Assembly (NCBI GenBank): GCA_021157815.1
Contig: JAGGVT010000191.1
Span: 1 to 44,849 of the forward strand
DNA length: 44,849 nt
Reading direction: 5' to 3'
From: a bacterium
GTDB taxonomy: Bacteria > JAJVIF01 > JAGGVT01
The position numbers were made by a program, and so were the translations under genes. The notes below the pieces were generated by a model, which worked only from the letters and a program-made list of their open reading frames with translations, was not told the DNA's origin and made no database searches. Below, piece by piece: positions 1 to 7,737 of this stretch (its first letter is position 1; every line of letters starts with the position of its first letter).

Positions 1-217
1 CCATATCGCGCTTTGCGGTGATTCGTCCGGCGACTGTGATTTCATCATCCTCGTTTGAGGGAAATTTCGCGTGGATGTCCCCCGCGAATCCGGTTCGCTC
101 GAATTTGTGTCCAAAAGGGTCGATTCCTGCATCGCGCCATTTTTCAACGGCGGCTTTACGGCTTTCCATTTCGGATGAAATTTGTTCTTGTTCGTTTTTT
201 GTGTTTTCTTCTGTCAT
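1..217 (-). CDS. lysS: Lysyl-tRNA synthetase, N-terminal fragment (cut by window edge)
   Basis: Not in the ORF track because it runs off the left edge. Reading the minus strand from the ATG at 217 gives MTEENTKNEQEQISSEMESR, then a stretch containing KWRDAGIDPFGHKFERTGF and ending ITVAGRITAKRDM. This is the N-terminus of class II lysyl-tRNA synthetase: a short charged helix, the R-x-AGIDP-(Y/F)-GH-x-FERT signature, and the first strands of the tRNA anticodon-binding OB fold with the V-AGRI-KRDMGK strand. The enzyme charges tRNA-Lys with lysine in the cytoplasm. The catalytic domain lies outside the window. A GAGG lies about 12 bases upstream of the ATG. It is separated from the operon upstream by about 400 bp of repeat-bearing DNA and is probably transcribed independently. 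Confidence 0.9.
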   Translation of the reverse strand, partial: MTEENTKNEQEQISSEMESRKAAVEKWRDAGIDPFGHKFERTGFAGDIHAKFPSNEDDEITVAGRITAKRDM

Positions 218-615
218 GTTATCTTTTATACCTCGGGTTAACAGTGTCTGTTTAAATTATAACCCAATTACCGATTTGCTGATTAATAGAGGACATACCG
301 GCTATTTGGCATTTATCAAATATGAATCTTAAGTGAACATCAAATCGTTCTATCCGTAAAAAGGGGACAGTCCCATAGGCTTCAAATCTGATGCTATCAA
401 TATACAATGCTGCAACCCTTCATTTATACTGTCTTTATTCACTTGCTTAGGAAAGTCCCCTTTTTATTACCATCCTGAAGTATTCCATGTTATTTCTGTT
501 TTTTTCAATTTTAACCGGACAGTAGTGATCCCGGTTAATGAGAAACAGGGCTACCATTTATATCTATCAATGATAGATTCTTCGCTTCGCTCAGAATGAC
601 ATTTTTTCCAATGAA
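218..615. other. Intergenic stretch with two small repeat elements
   Basis: No credible gene. It holds a roughly 108-bp segment (358-465) bounded by the inverted repeat AAAAAGGGGAC / GTCCCCTTTTT, a hairpin repeat CCCGGTTAATGAGAAAC...GGGCTACCA at 530-558 that recurs at 27143 and 29345, and at 573-601 one terminal arm (ATAGATTCTTCGCTTCGCTC...) of the nested palindromic element found complete at 22771 and 32270. The plus-strand ORFs of the track here are antisense to lysS. Confidence 0.7.
358..465. repeat. MITE-like segment with AAAAAGGGGAC terminal inverted repeats
   Basis: The 11-base arm AAAAAGGGGAC (358-368) is repeated inverted as GTCCCCTTTTT (455-465). Similar AAAGGGGACAG / AAAGGGGTCTGTCCC words occur at about 30520 and 40480, so this is part of a dispersed family. 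There is no ORF inside. Non-autonomous mobile element is an inference from structure only. Confidence 0.45.
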
Positions 616-1527
616 TCAATTCAATTCGCGGATTGTCGGTTCGAGTTTCATCAGTTCTATTAATTTCAGGTAATCATCCCATGTTAGATTCTCAGGGCGT
701 TTTTCCAGCAGGCAAACCATTATGCCCTGCAGGACATTCGCGCCGAATGAGCGGCCATCAATAACCGGTGTAGTGGTAATCAGCTGTTTGACTCCACGCT
801 TTCTCAGTTCCGCTTCATCCTCTTCGGTTGTTGTGTTCGTGATGATTATCTTGCCGTCCAGTTTGTCGGGCATGTATCGCCTGATATAGTGAAAATCACC
901 CGCAAGGATATCCTGAGGGGCGAACAGTTTTTCATATATCGCTTTTTTCTTCTGGCTCTCCTGCTTTTTACCGGTCGGATAGATAATCTTGAACGGCAGC
1001 CTTGTGAAAATCGGCAGGAGGAATTTGCCCACTCTGTCCAGTTCATTAAGTGATCGTATCTGATGATTTACGCCAAGCGCGACAATCAAATCGCCGTAAG
1101 TCATGTCGAGACCAATCTCCGCAAGTGTTTCAGCCATGCCCCATCTGTCGATGCCGCTAACGAGAAGGCATTTCATTCCCTCCTTGAGGATGCCCATTTC
1201 ATGCAGTTGTTTGACGATTTTTCGCTCCAGTGTGTGCTTGACATCGCTGCCATCGACAATGGGAGTTATTTTAGCCGCGTTTGCCATTCTTAGGGCGTCG
1301 CGGACGATGTACCTTCTGTTTCTGCGCCACAGATACAAATCAGCGCCGCCTATTCCGAAGCAGTCAACCTTGCCATCGAGCTGTTTTATTCGCTCAACCG
1401 CCTTGTCGAAATCACCATCGGTGCCTTCGCGAGAGATTCGAAAATCGTGATTGAGAAATGTTGCTTCAACGGTTTTGTTTCGAAGGGATGATCCTATCGA
1501 TACTGATACAACGGTTTTTACTGTCAT
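616..1527 (-). CDS. Conserved protein of the family often labelled quinate 5-dehydrogenase; true function unknown
   Basis: A 303-residue protein if begun at the ATG at 1527 (MTVKTVVSVSIGSS). The ORF track starts 12 codons earlier at a TTG (1563) that overlaps the upstream stop codon. I prefer the ATG because the family begins with the (K)VVSVS(L/I)GSS strand. Recognisable conserved pieces are FRISREGTDGDFDKAVERI, KVDCFGIGGADLYLW, RRYIVRDALRMANAA and the C-terminal TTTPVIDGRSFGANVLQG. By memory, homologues in Firmicutes and candidate phyla carry the automatic label quinate 5-dehydrogenase. I see no clear nucleotide-binding GxGxxG loop that would support it. No signal peptide, so cytoplasmic. 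It is the last gene of the lptC-rfaE1 operon, 32 bp after DUF3084. Confidence 0.6.
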   Translation of the reverse strand: MTVKTVVSVSIGSSLRNKTVEATFLNHDFRISREGTDGDFDKAVERIKQLDGKVDCFGIGGADLYLWRRNRRYIVRDALRMANAAKITPIVDGSDVKHTLERKIVKQLHEMGILKEGMKCLLVSGIDRWGMAETLAEIGLDMTYGDLIVALGVNHQIRSLNELDRVGKFLLPIFTRLPFKIIYPTGKKQESQKKKAIYEKLFAPQDILAGDFHYIRRYMPDKLDGKIIITNTTTEEDEAELRKRGVKQLITTTPVIDGRSFGANVLQGIMVCLLEKRPENLTWDDYLKLIELMKLEPTIRELN

Positions 1528-1559
1528 TTTTCTTTCACCGCCAGAATTCCTTGAATGGT

Positions 1560-2867
1560 TCAATCATCGGTAATGCTGAATTGCAAGTTTGACTCATCAA
1601 GGTAAACTCCTCGATAAATATCTTTTAACGCAATTAGTTTCACTTTCATCGGCCTTCGATGCTTTACAATTTTCTTCGCAATTTCATTAAGAGTCTGAGG
1701 CGCGATTTTTGACACCTGCCCGAACGGGTCCTGCAGAAGCCCGCGATCAAGCGCCTTGCTGCAGGCATCATGAATCATTTTCGCTGCAAGGTCACGCGCC
1801 TCGAAAAGATTCAATTTCCGCTCAACGCTTTGTTCAACGATAAGCGAACCGCTGTTGAATACAACGTACTGATCATACACATGAAAATTGACCGGTATTT
1901 TATCGCCTCGAAAAACATTCCTCGCGGAGAATACAAGAATTATAGATTCATCAGCCGATGAGCTGTTCACTTTTTCAATGATGCTGTAAAGTTCCTCGGA
2001 TGATGGTTTTTTGATTGAACAGCCAAGATTGTAGATTTCATCACCGCTTTCAAAATTGCGAAAACTTTGCTCGACCGCATCGGTAATCTGTTTTATCAAA
2101 AGGTCATTTTTAATTGTAAAGCCATACAGGCGCTGTCCCTCGAAAAAGGCGATGTCCTCTGTCTGCATGCGGTTAATGGCGGAATGTAATCCGGTTATTT
2201 CCGAATTAAGATCAGTAATTATGTTTTCAAGTCCTGTTATTTGTTTCTCTTTTTTCTGCTTTTCAGTTTCAAGGTATGTTATTTCAGTTCTTATAAATTC
2301 TATTTCCACCGTCGTATCATCAAGTTCATTTTTAATTTCAGTCAACTGAGCGCTTGAGGATGTCAGATCAGATTCGAGTTCGGTAATTGTATTTTCCAAC
2401 TGAAATTGATTCTGCGTCAGTTTATCAAGCTGCCCCTGTTTATCGATAATCTCATCACTTAGAAGTTCAAGGTCATTTCGATAGCCATCCGACTGAAGTT
2501 TTATCTCATCGCGTTGGGATGTAGCGGTTAAAATATGGTCGCCCAACTGAGTTACTTCGCTTTTTAAATTCCCTACTTCATCCTGAAGCTCGTTTCTCTC
2601 CAGTTTCATTTCCTGAATTTTATTCTGCATCTGCTCTGTTCTGAGAAGCATTTGACGCATCTGGCTTGAGAAAGTTATAAGGAGGAGGAAAGTTACAATT
2701 GAAATAACAGCGCCGATAATAATTGTAACCAACATCGCCGTTGTTCGAGGCCTTAACCCGAATATGCTGATTCGCTTTTTACCAATGCGCTTGCCAAGGA
2801 TATCACCAAAATAAGCAATAAGCATCGAGACTACGGAGATGATAATTATGAGTTTTATTCCTATCAT
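1560..2867 (-). CDS. DUF3084 family coiled-coil membrane protein
   Basis: 435 residues. Two membrane segments come first: residues about 4-22 (IKLIIIISVVSMLIAYFGD) and about 44-67 (AMLVTIIIGAVISIVTFLLL). Between them lies the basic DUF3084 signature GDILGKRIGKKRISIFGLRPR. Residues about 70-225 form a long coiled coil (repeated LxxE/ITELxS heptads), followed by a soluble alpha/beta domain to the C-terminus. This matches the layout of DUF3084 proteins known from cyanobacteria and other phyla, whose role is unknown. The topology suggests an inner-membrane protein with a long helical arm. It sits 9 bp after rfaE1 in an envelope operon, so a cell-envelope role is a reasonable inference. Confidence 0.8.
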   Translation of the reverse strand: MIGIKLIIIISVVSMLIAYFGDILGKRIGKKRISIFGLRPRTTAMLVTIIIGAVISIVTFLLLITFSSQMRQMLLRTEQMQNKIQEMKLERNELQDEVGNLKSEVTQLGDHILTATSQRDEIKLQSDGYRNDLELLSDEIIDKQGQLDKLTQNQFQLENTITELESDLTSSSAQLTEIKNELDDTTVEIEFIRTEITYLETEKQKKEKQITGLENIITDLNSEITGLHSAINRMQTEDIAFFEGQRLYGFTIKNDLLIKQITDAVEQSFRNFESGDEIYNLGCSIKKPSSEELYSIIEKVNSSSADESIILVFSARNVFRGDKIPVNFHVYDQYVVFNSGSLIVEQSVERKLNLFEARDLAAKMIHDACSKALDRGLLQDPFGQVSKIAPQTLNEIAKKIVKHRRPMKVKLIALKDIYRGVYLDESNLQFSITDD

Positions 2868-2876
2868 AAAATTTCT

Positions 2877-3887
2877 CTATTCCCAATCGAGACGATTTCT
2901 CAGAGCGTCTCTCAGTTCATCAGGCGCAACAACGGCGACACCGGGTTTTCTGACCACAACTCCGGCGGCACAGTTTGCAATTTCAATCGCGTCCATAATG
3001 TTGGCACCGGCAGCCATCGCGAGAGCAAGTGTCCCGACCATTGTATCCCCAGCGCCGGAAACATCGTAAACATGGCTGGTCATTGCGGACAGGTGATGTT
3101 CCGAGCCGTCAGATTTGAAAAGGCTCAAGCCATCTCCTCCACGAGTAACCAAAAGCGCTTTGGGAGCAATTCTACCCATAAGAATATCCGCCGCTTTTTT
3201 CAGCGTTAATCTGTCGAATACTGTAATTCCAGTGAAAGCGACAGTTTCCTTCAGATTTGGAGAGATAAGCGTAACTCCTTTATAGAGATGCATATTGGCC
3301 GGCTTGGGATCAACGATTATCAGAAGTCCAAGTGATTTAGCCTTGTCGAGTACAGGCGTGAGAAGGTCTCTGCCAATCAACCCCTTGGCGTAATCGCTTA
3401 TCAGAAGCGCGTTTACGTTTTCAAGTTCAGCTGTCAGATATTCAACAAGTTTGTCACAATCATTTTTTTCTATTGGTTTGATGTCCTCGTTGTCGATTCG
3501 AAGCATCTGCTGGTTTGATGCAATAACACGGGTTTTAAGCGGAGTAATGCGTTTTGGGATTGTGAATATTCCGCTTTTTGAAATGCCGAAGGATTCGATT
3601 GTTCGAGTGAATTTCTCACCGATATTGTCATCCCCGACAATTCCCGACAGAATCGGATTCCCTCCGAGCGCGGCGATGGTCATCGCGACATTCGCCGCTC
3701 CGCCCGGACGTACCTCACGTTTCCTGATATTAACAATAGGAACAGGCGCTTCAGGAGAAATCCTTTCGGCGTTGCCCCAGATATATTCATCCAGAAGCAA
3801 ATCGCCAAGAATCAGAATTTTCTTCCCGGCAAATTCATCAATGGTTTTTTCAAATTTGTTATTTGTGTCCGGCATTTTATTATTCAT
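2877..3887 (-). CDS. rfaE1: D-glycero-beta-D-manno-heptose-7-phosphate kinase (RfaE1/HldE N-terminal type)
   Basis: 336 residues of the PfkB/ribokinase fold. It phosphorylates D-glycero-D-manno-heptose-7-phosphate at C1 on the way to ADP-heptose for LPS inner core. Family marks: KKILILGDLLLDEYIWGNAERISPEAPVP at the start, RPGGAANVAMTIAALGG (PfkB signature 1), LISDYAKGLI, IIVDPKP, LVTRGGDGLSLF, and the anion hole/catalytic base motif DVSGAGDTMVGTLALAMAAG (signature 2; the Asp of GAGD is the base). It lacks the C-terminal adenylyltransferase half of fused HldE, so a separate rfaE2 is expected elsewhere. The start overlaps the preceding stop by 8 bp, indicating translational coupling with the deoxyhypusine-synthase-like gene. 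Confidence 0.93.
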   Translation of the reverse strand: MNNKMPDTNNKFEKTIDEFAGKKILILGDLLLDEYIWGNAERISPEAPVPIVNIRKREVRPGGAANVAMTIAALGGNPILSGIVGDDNIGEKFTRTIESFGISKSGIFTIPKRITPLKTRVIASNQQMLRIDNEDIKPIEKNDCDKLVEYLTAELENVNALLISDYAKGLIGRDLLTPVLDKAKSLGLLIIVDPKPANMHLYKGVTLISPNLKETVAFTGITVFDRLTLKKAADILMGRIAPKALLVTRGGDGLSLFKSDGSEHHLSAMTSHVYDVSGAGDTMVGTLALAMAAGANIMDAIEIANCAAGVVVRKPGVAVVAPDELRDALRNRLDWE

Positions 3888-4842
3888 ACGTTGAATCCAT
3901 TAACCCGGTTAACATCCCCCACAACAGTGGAATGTTAATCTCATGATGGCCTATAATCTCAACAGATTCGCCTCCGACCTCAACCGCGCGTGCCAGAGGA
4001 TTAAGATTTGTCCGATAATGCTTCATGAAATCGAAATTTACTCCCATGAAATTTTTTAAATCGAATCCTATATTCTGGCATGCGGCAATCGCTTTCTCAA
4101 TCACAACCGGCATAACCACAGCACTGCCAATGTTGATAATCGCGCCGCCATCGGTGAGTTTGGAAATCTGATTGGTAAAAATCCTGAAATCCCGCATTGT
4201 ACCCAATCCCATTGTCGAGCCGTCCATGGATGGGTGAAAATGTATGAAATCAGTGCCGAAGGCAACATGAACAGTCAACGGAATTGAAAGCTCATACGCC
4301 TGTTTAAGCACAGAGACATCGCCATGAGGTGTTTCGGATTCACAAAGCGCTTTGCCATAGGATTCACCAAGCCCAAGGCCATCGGTGACACTGTTCATTG
4401 CGGAGTTTAAAAATTCCCCGGTTTCTTTGGTTACCGCAAATTGCCCTGTATTAATGCTGGCTTTGACATCCTCGGATGTTTCACCGAAAAGCGCGATTTC
4501 AGTATCGTGTATTGTGAAAGCTCCGTTGACGCCTATTGCAGAAATGAATCCGTTTTTCATCAGGTCGATTATAAACGGGGATACTCCAACCTTCACATTA
4601 TGCGCGCCCATTGTGGCAATAATCGGTTTTTTGTTTTGTTTAAATTCAAGAAGCATTCGCGCCAGATGTTTAAGTTGTTTCGCAGCGAGAATATCCGGCA
4701 GGCAGTTGAACAGTCCCGTCAGGTCTTTGGGATTAATTTCATCAGGCTTGCCGAAATCCTCGACATTGACGATGCTTTTTCTGTCGTGTATCGAAATAAG
4801 GTTAAGTTTCGAAAGGTCAATCTGTTCGTATTTTGATTTCAT
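3880..4842 (-). CDS. Deoxyhypusine-synthase-like conserved protein
   Basis: 320 residues, no signal peptide. Conserved pieces include PIIATMGAHNVKVGVSPFIIDLM, AIGVNGAFTIHDTEIALFGETSED, a His-rich stretch VHVAFGTDFIHFHPSMDGS, NIGSAVVMPVVIEKAIAACQN and NFDFMKHYRTNLNPLARAV. From memory these resemble bacterial proteins placed in the deoxyhypusine synthase (DS) superfamily, a Rossmann-like NAD fold. The identification is moderate, and true deoxyhypusine synthesis is unlikely in bacteria because they lack eIF5A. The gene overlaps lptC (ATGA, 4 bp) and rfaE1 (8 bp), so it is tightly coupled to LPS genes. A role in envelope sugar or polyamine chemistry would be inference only. Confidence 0.55.
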   Translation of the reverse strand: MKSKYEQIDLSKLNLISIHDRKSIVNVEDFGKPDEINPKDLTGLFNCLPDILAAKQLKHLARMLLEFKQNKKPIIATMGAHNVKVGVSPFIIDLMKNGFISAIGVNGAFTIHDTEIALFGETSEDVKASINTGQFAVTKETGEFLNSAMNSVTDGLGLGESYGKALCESETPHGDVSVLKQAYELSIPLTVHVAFGTDFIHFHPSMDGSTMGLGTMRDFRIFTNQISKLTDGGAIINIGSAVVMPVVIEKAIAACQNIGFDLKNFMGVNFDFMKHYRTNLNPLARAVEVGGESVEIIGHHEINIPLLWGMLTGLMDSTYE

Positions 4843-5414
4843 TTTTTGAAGTTCACAATCTGGACAGGTCCGCTGAGATTGACAAATACACGTTCGCCAG
4901 ATAAATCCACGGTTATCTGTTCAGCATGAAATTCCCAATCACCTTTGGCAAGTTTGATACTCCCACCCGCGCTTTGCAGAATGCCATCCTCGCCTGAAAA
5001 GAAAATTTCCTCAGCCCAGAAAGTGGAAAGGTCATCATTACGGACAGCATTTACTCCACCTGACAATCGCATCTCGCTGGCTTTCTGGTCGTAATTCCCT
5101 TCCGGTGCGGTTAGTGTAATGCTGGTTTCATCATCAACCTGAATCAGCGCTTTGGGTTGTGTCATCCTGAATTCACCCTGTACATTGCCATTAAGGTCAA
5201 CGCTTTCCAGAATCCATCGAACACGCCCATCCGACGCAATCTCCTCAACACGAGTAGTGCGTGCGCTGATTGAACCAATCTCGTTTTCAGGAGTTTTCGA
5301 GATTCTATCCGCAGGATCAATATCAGGCTGGTTCATCAGAGCATAAAACGTGCCCCATCCCGCGATGAGCATCATGGCAAACCAGAATAACAGATATGAA
5401 TATCGTCCCAGCAT
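4839..5414 (-). CDS. lptC: LptC-like LPS export protein
   Basis: 191 residues. One N-terminal membrane anchor (about residues 6-26, YLLFWFAMMLIAGWGTFYAL) is followed by a beta-jellyroll typical of LptC/LptA/OstA proteins: repeated short beta segments such as RVEEIASDGRVRWILES, ITLTAPEGNYDQKASEMRLSGGV, FWAEEIFFSGEDGILQSAGG and WEFHAEQITVDLSGERVFVNLSGPV. LptC links the inner-membrane LptBFG transporter to periplasmic LptA and hands LPS across. The length matches the family. It is the first gene of the minus-strand operon with rfaE1, which fits LPS assembly. LptA is not adjacent. Confidence 0.82.
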   Translation of the reverse strand: MLGRYSYLLFWFAMMLIAGWGTFYALMNQPDIDPADRISKTPENEIGSISARTTRVEEIASDGRVRWILESVDLNGNVQGEFRMTQPKALIQVDDETSITLTAPEGNYDQKASEMRLSGGVNAVRNDDLSTFWAEEIFFSGEDGILQSAGGSIKLAKGDWEFHAEQITVDLSGERVFVNLSGPVQIVNFKK

Positions 5415-5476
5415 ATTTCCCTGTGCCTTTATGGCCAGATAATCTTTAATCAGGTTTGTTTAATATACATAAAATC

Positions 5477-5516
5477 TTATCACAGACTTTAAGTGATAAA
5501 AACCGTTTGTACAAAC
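5477..5516. promoter_or_regulatory. Two palindromes in the lptC / foldase divergent region
   Basis: TTATCAC (5477-5483) and GTGATAA (5493-5499) form a perfect 7-bp inverted repeat with a 9-base spacer. Five bases further on, GTTTGTACAAAC (5505-5516) is a perfect 12-bp palindrome. Both lie between the divergent starts of lptC (5414) and the foldase gene (5649). They look like dimeric repressor/activator sites. The binding protein is unknown. Confidence 0.4.
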
Positions 5517-5534
5517 CCGCATACGCTAATCTCC

Positions 5535-5563
5535 TTGACTATCATGCAAAGGATAACTAAAAT
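5535..5563 (+). promoter_or_regulatory. Putative sigma70-type promoter for the foldase gene
   Basis: TTGACT (5535-5540), a 17-base spacer and TAAAAT (5558-5563). The transcript would start about 80 bases before the foldase ATG at 5649. The -35 context TCCTTGAC is also seen before ahcY. Called from consensus alone. Confidence 0.5.
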
Positions 5564-5648
5564 TAATTGTTTGTGCCTGATTTCACGGCATCAAAATTAG
5601 TTTGGATAATCTCTAAAATAAAGAAAAGTTATAGAGAGGCAGAAATCG

Positions 5649-7658
5649 ATGAAACGCAAGAAAAGATATTTAACAACAATTGACTACTTCAGGACAAATA
5701 TAAAGTGGTTCATGATGGTTGTGGCCACAATTTTTATCGCGGGTATTTTCATTGGGCCTGGATTTGGCTCATACGGAAGCATGCAGTGCGGCGGCGATAA
5801 AACTGCGCATTTAACCCGCCAGCAATATGCTGAGCAGGAAAGCGAGGTAATGGCTCGCATGGGTGACAATGAATTCAGGGCTTATACCATTAACCAAAAA
5901 ACGGCCAATCGCCTTACCAGGTACACAAGAAACAGTCCCGGAACGATTATTTCACCGGAGCAGAAGATATCGGTTACATGGAGCATGCTTAACGAAGAAA
6001 TTGAAAAAACCTTAAAACTGGAAAAAGCAAAGGAATCAAATATCGAATTAAAGGCTGAAGAAATAAACGAGGTTTATGATAGTGAGAAGCAGAATATAAT
6101 GAGTGGAAGAGGATTAAGTACATCCACTTCAGAAGGCAATGTTAGTCTTTTGCAGATGGCGGATCGAAAAATTCAGGCTCAGAAATCAGAACGAGCGTTC
6201 CTCAGTTTTCTTTCGAGCCAGCTTCACATGTCACCAAAGGATTTTAAGAACATCATTCGGGATAATCTTCTTGTTGAAAAATACACAGAGAGCCTGAATG
6301 ATGAAGCAAAAGAACAGGTGAAATCGGACGCAAAGAGAGAATCGATTGAGTTATACAACAGAATTGTATCCGAGGGTGAGAATTTCGCCGAAGTGGCAGA
6401 AAACGAAAGTGATGAAAGTTCATCAGCAGCAAATGGCGGCCTTGTCGAGGACATGACAAGAAAAGACGCCAAAGCCAAAGATGATGAATATGCAACCGCT
6501 TTATTTACATCTGAAATAGGGAAAGTGCAGGAACCGTTGGAACTAGATGATGGGTTTTATATCATCAAGGTTGAAGACCGCACTCTCGCTGAAGGCGAGG
6601 ATTTCGAAAACGCAAAGGATGGCATTATCGCTGAAATAAAAGATGAGCTTGGAATCACTGATGATGAGGAAGAGAAAGAGCCTGAGGTAAAGGAATACTC
6701 AGATGAGGAGCTCACCGAGATGGCATCAACAGAGGGAATCGAAGAAGATACCGAAAAGGAATCTGTCGAATCTGAAAATCAGATTACTGACTACATGATA
6801 AAAGAGCGCTATGAGAAAGTTACTTTCCGCCTGATTTTTGTCAGGCCTGAAAGTTATCAGACTCGATATCAAGAAAATCTTAAGGCAATAAAAAAAGAGG
6901 AGGGAGTCGAAATAGTTGATCCCTTGATGAAGGCGTATAGTTACGTTGCGGATTATCAGGGTGATCGTGATTTCGATTCAGCGATCGAGGGCTTCAGGGC
7001 AATACGTGAGGAACGTCTTCTGACACTTAATGAAGAGAAAACCATCTGGCAGGAAAAAGAAACGGAACTTGAAAACGCTCCTGAAGATAAAAGAATTAAA
7101 CTGCTTGAAGAAACTGTCGTCCATGAAAGAAGCGTTGAGTACGCAAACACCAACCTCGCTCAGATTGATTACCTGATAGCGTATTACATGCAGGAAAAAA
7201 TCGCTTTTGTTGAGAATGAGATGATGACTGCTGAAGAACCGGATGAGAGTGCACAGGAAAAAGCTCAGTCAATGATTGATGAACTTCATTCAGAAATGCG
7301 CATATTGATTGAAGAAGCTGTCGCGTCTGAAAGCACACCGGATCCGTACTACAACGCCATGCTGGGTGACCTTCAGCTTGACGCGGGAGAATGGGTCGCG
7401 GCATACGAGAACTGGTCAATTGTGGCGGATTATGGCGAACGTGATCTCAGCCTTCTCCAAAGGGCGCAACCAGCTTTCAACAAGTTCCTTGAATTTCTTG
7501 AGGACGAGGAAATGCGTAAGAAAGCCGGAAAGGAATTCGATAAACTTCAAAAGAACCTTGACAAGGCGCTTGAAATACAGCGCAAACAGCAGGAGGAATG
7601 GCAGGCTCAAATGCAGAAAATGATTGAGGAGATGTCTCAGGAAGGCGAGTTGGAATAG
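5649..7658 (+). CDS. SurA/PpiD-type periplasmic peptidyl-prolyl isomerase and chaperone
   Basis: 669 residues. A basic N-terminus and a membrane segment (residues about 18-38, IKWFMMVVATIFIAGIFIGPGF) anchor it in the inner membrane. A helical chaperone region (about 60-215) has SurA_N-like features (EIEKTLKLEKAKESNIELKAEEIN, then LLVEKYTESLNDEAKEQV). A parvulin-type rotamase domain follows at about 225-315 with SEGENFAEVAENESDESSSAANGG and KVQEPLELDDGFYIIKVEDR. The rest (about 330-669) is acidic and helical, longer than SurA, ending in a Gln/Glu/Met-rich coiled coil. The family assists folding of outer-membrane proteins. The likely promoter is at 5535-5563 and the SD is GAGAGG before the ATG. 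Closer to PpiD (anchored) than to SurA. Confidence 0.8.
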   Translation: MKRKKRYLTTIDYFRTNIKWFMMVVATIFIAGIFIGPGFGSYGSMQCGGDKTAHLTRQQYAEQESEVMARMGDNEFRAYTINQKTANRLTRYTRNSPGTIISPEQKISVTWSMLNEEIEKTLKLEKAKESNIELKAEEINEVYDSEKQNIMSGRGLSTSTSEGNVSLLQMADRKIQAQKSERAFLSFLSSQLHMSPKDFKNIIRDNLLVEKYTESLNDEAKEQVKSDAKRESIELYNRIVSEGENFAEVAENESDESSSAANGGLVEDMTRKDAKAKDDEYATALFTSEIGKVQEPLELDDGFYIIKVEDRTLAEGEDFENAKDGIIAEIKDELGITDDEEEKEPEVKEYSDEELTEMASTEGIEEDTEKESVESENQITDYMIKERYEKVTFRLIFVRPESYQTRYQENLKAIKKEEGVEIVDPLMKAYSYVADYQGDRDFDSAIEGFRAIREERLLTLNEEKTIWQEKETELENAPEDKRIKLLEETVVHERSVEYANTNLAQIDYLIAYYMQEKIAFVENEMMTAEEPDESAQEKAQSMIDELHSEMRILIEEAVASESTPDPYYNAMLGDLQLDAGEWVAAYENWSIVADYGERDLSLLQRAQPAFNKFLEFLEDEEMRKKAGKEFDKLQKNLDKALEIQRKQQEEWQAQMQKMIEEMSQEGELE

Positions 7659-7708
7659 CATCCGAGCAATTGAATTGGCAATGATAAAACGTGAACAAAA
7701 ATCAGATT

Positions 7709-7732
7709 CCCCCGGTGACTCCGGGGGTTTTT
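7709..7732 (+). terminator. Intrinsic terminator after the foldase gene, just before the next start
   Basis: CCCCCGG (7709-7715), loop TGACT, CCGGGGG (7721-7727) and five T. A strong 7-bp G/C stem plus U-tract about 50 bases after the foldase stop. It ends only 5 bases before the preferred GTG start of the following gene, which makes it a possible attenuator or translation-modulating hairpin. Confidence 0.65.
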
Positions 7733-7737
7733 ATCCG

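Noticed and set aside
1560-1563. TTG start at 1563 for the 616 gene
   Set aside because: The ATG at 1527 fits the conserved N-terminal strand of the family; the extra 12 residues look non-conserved.
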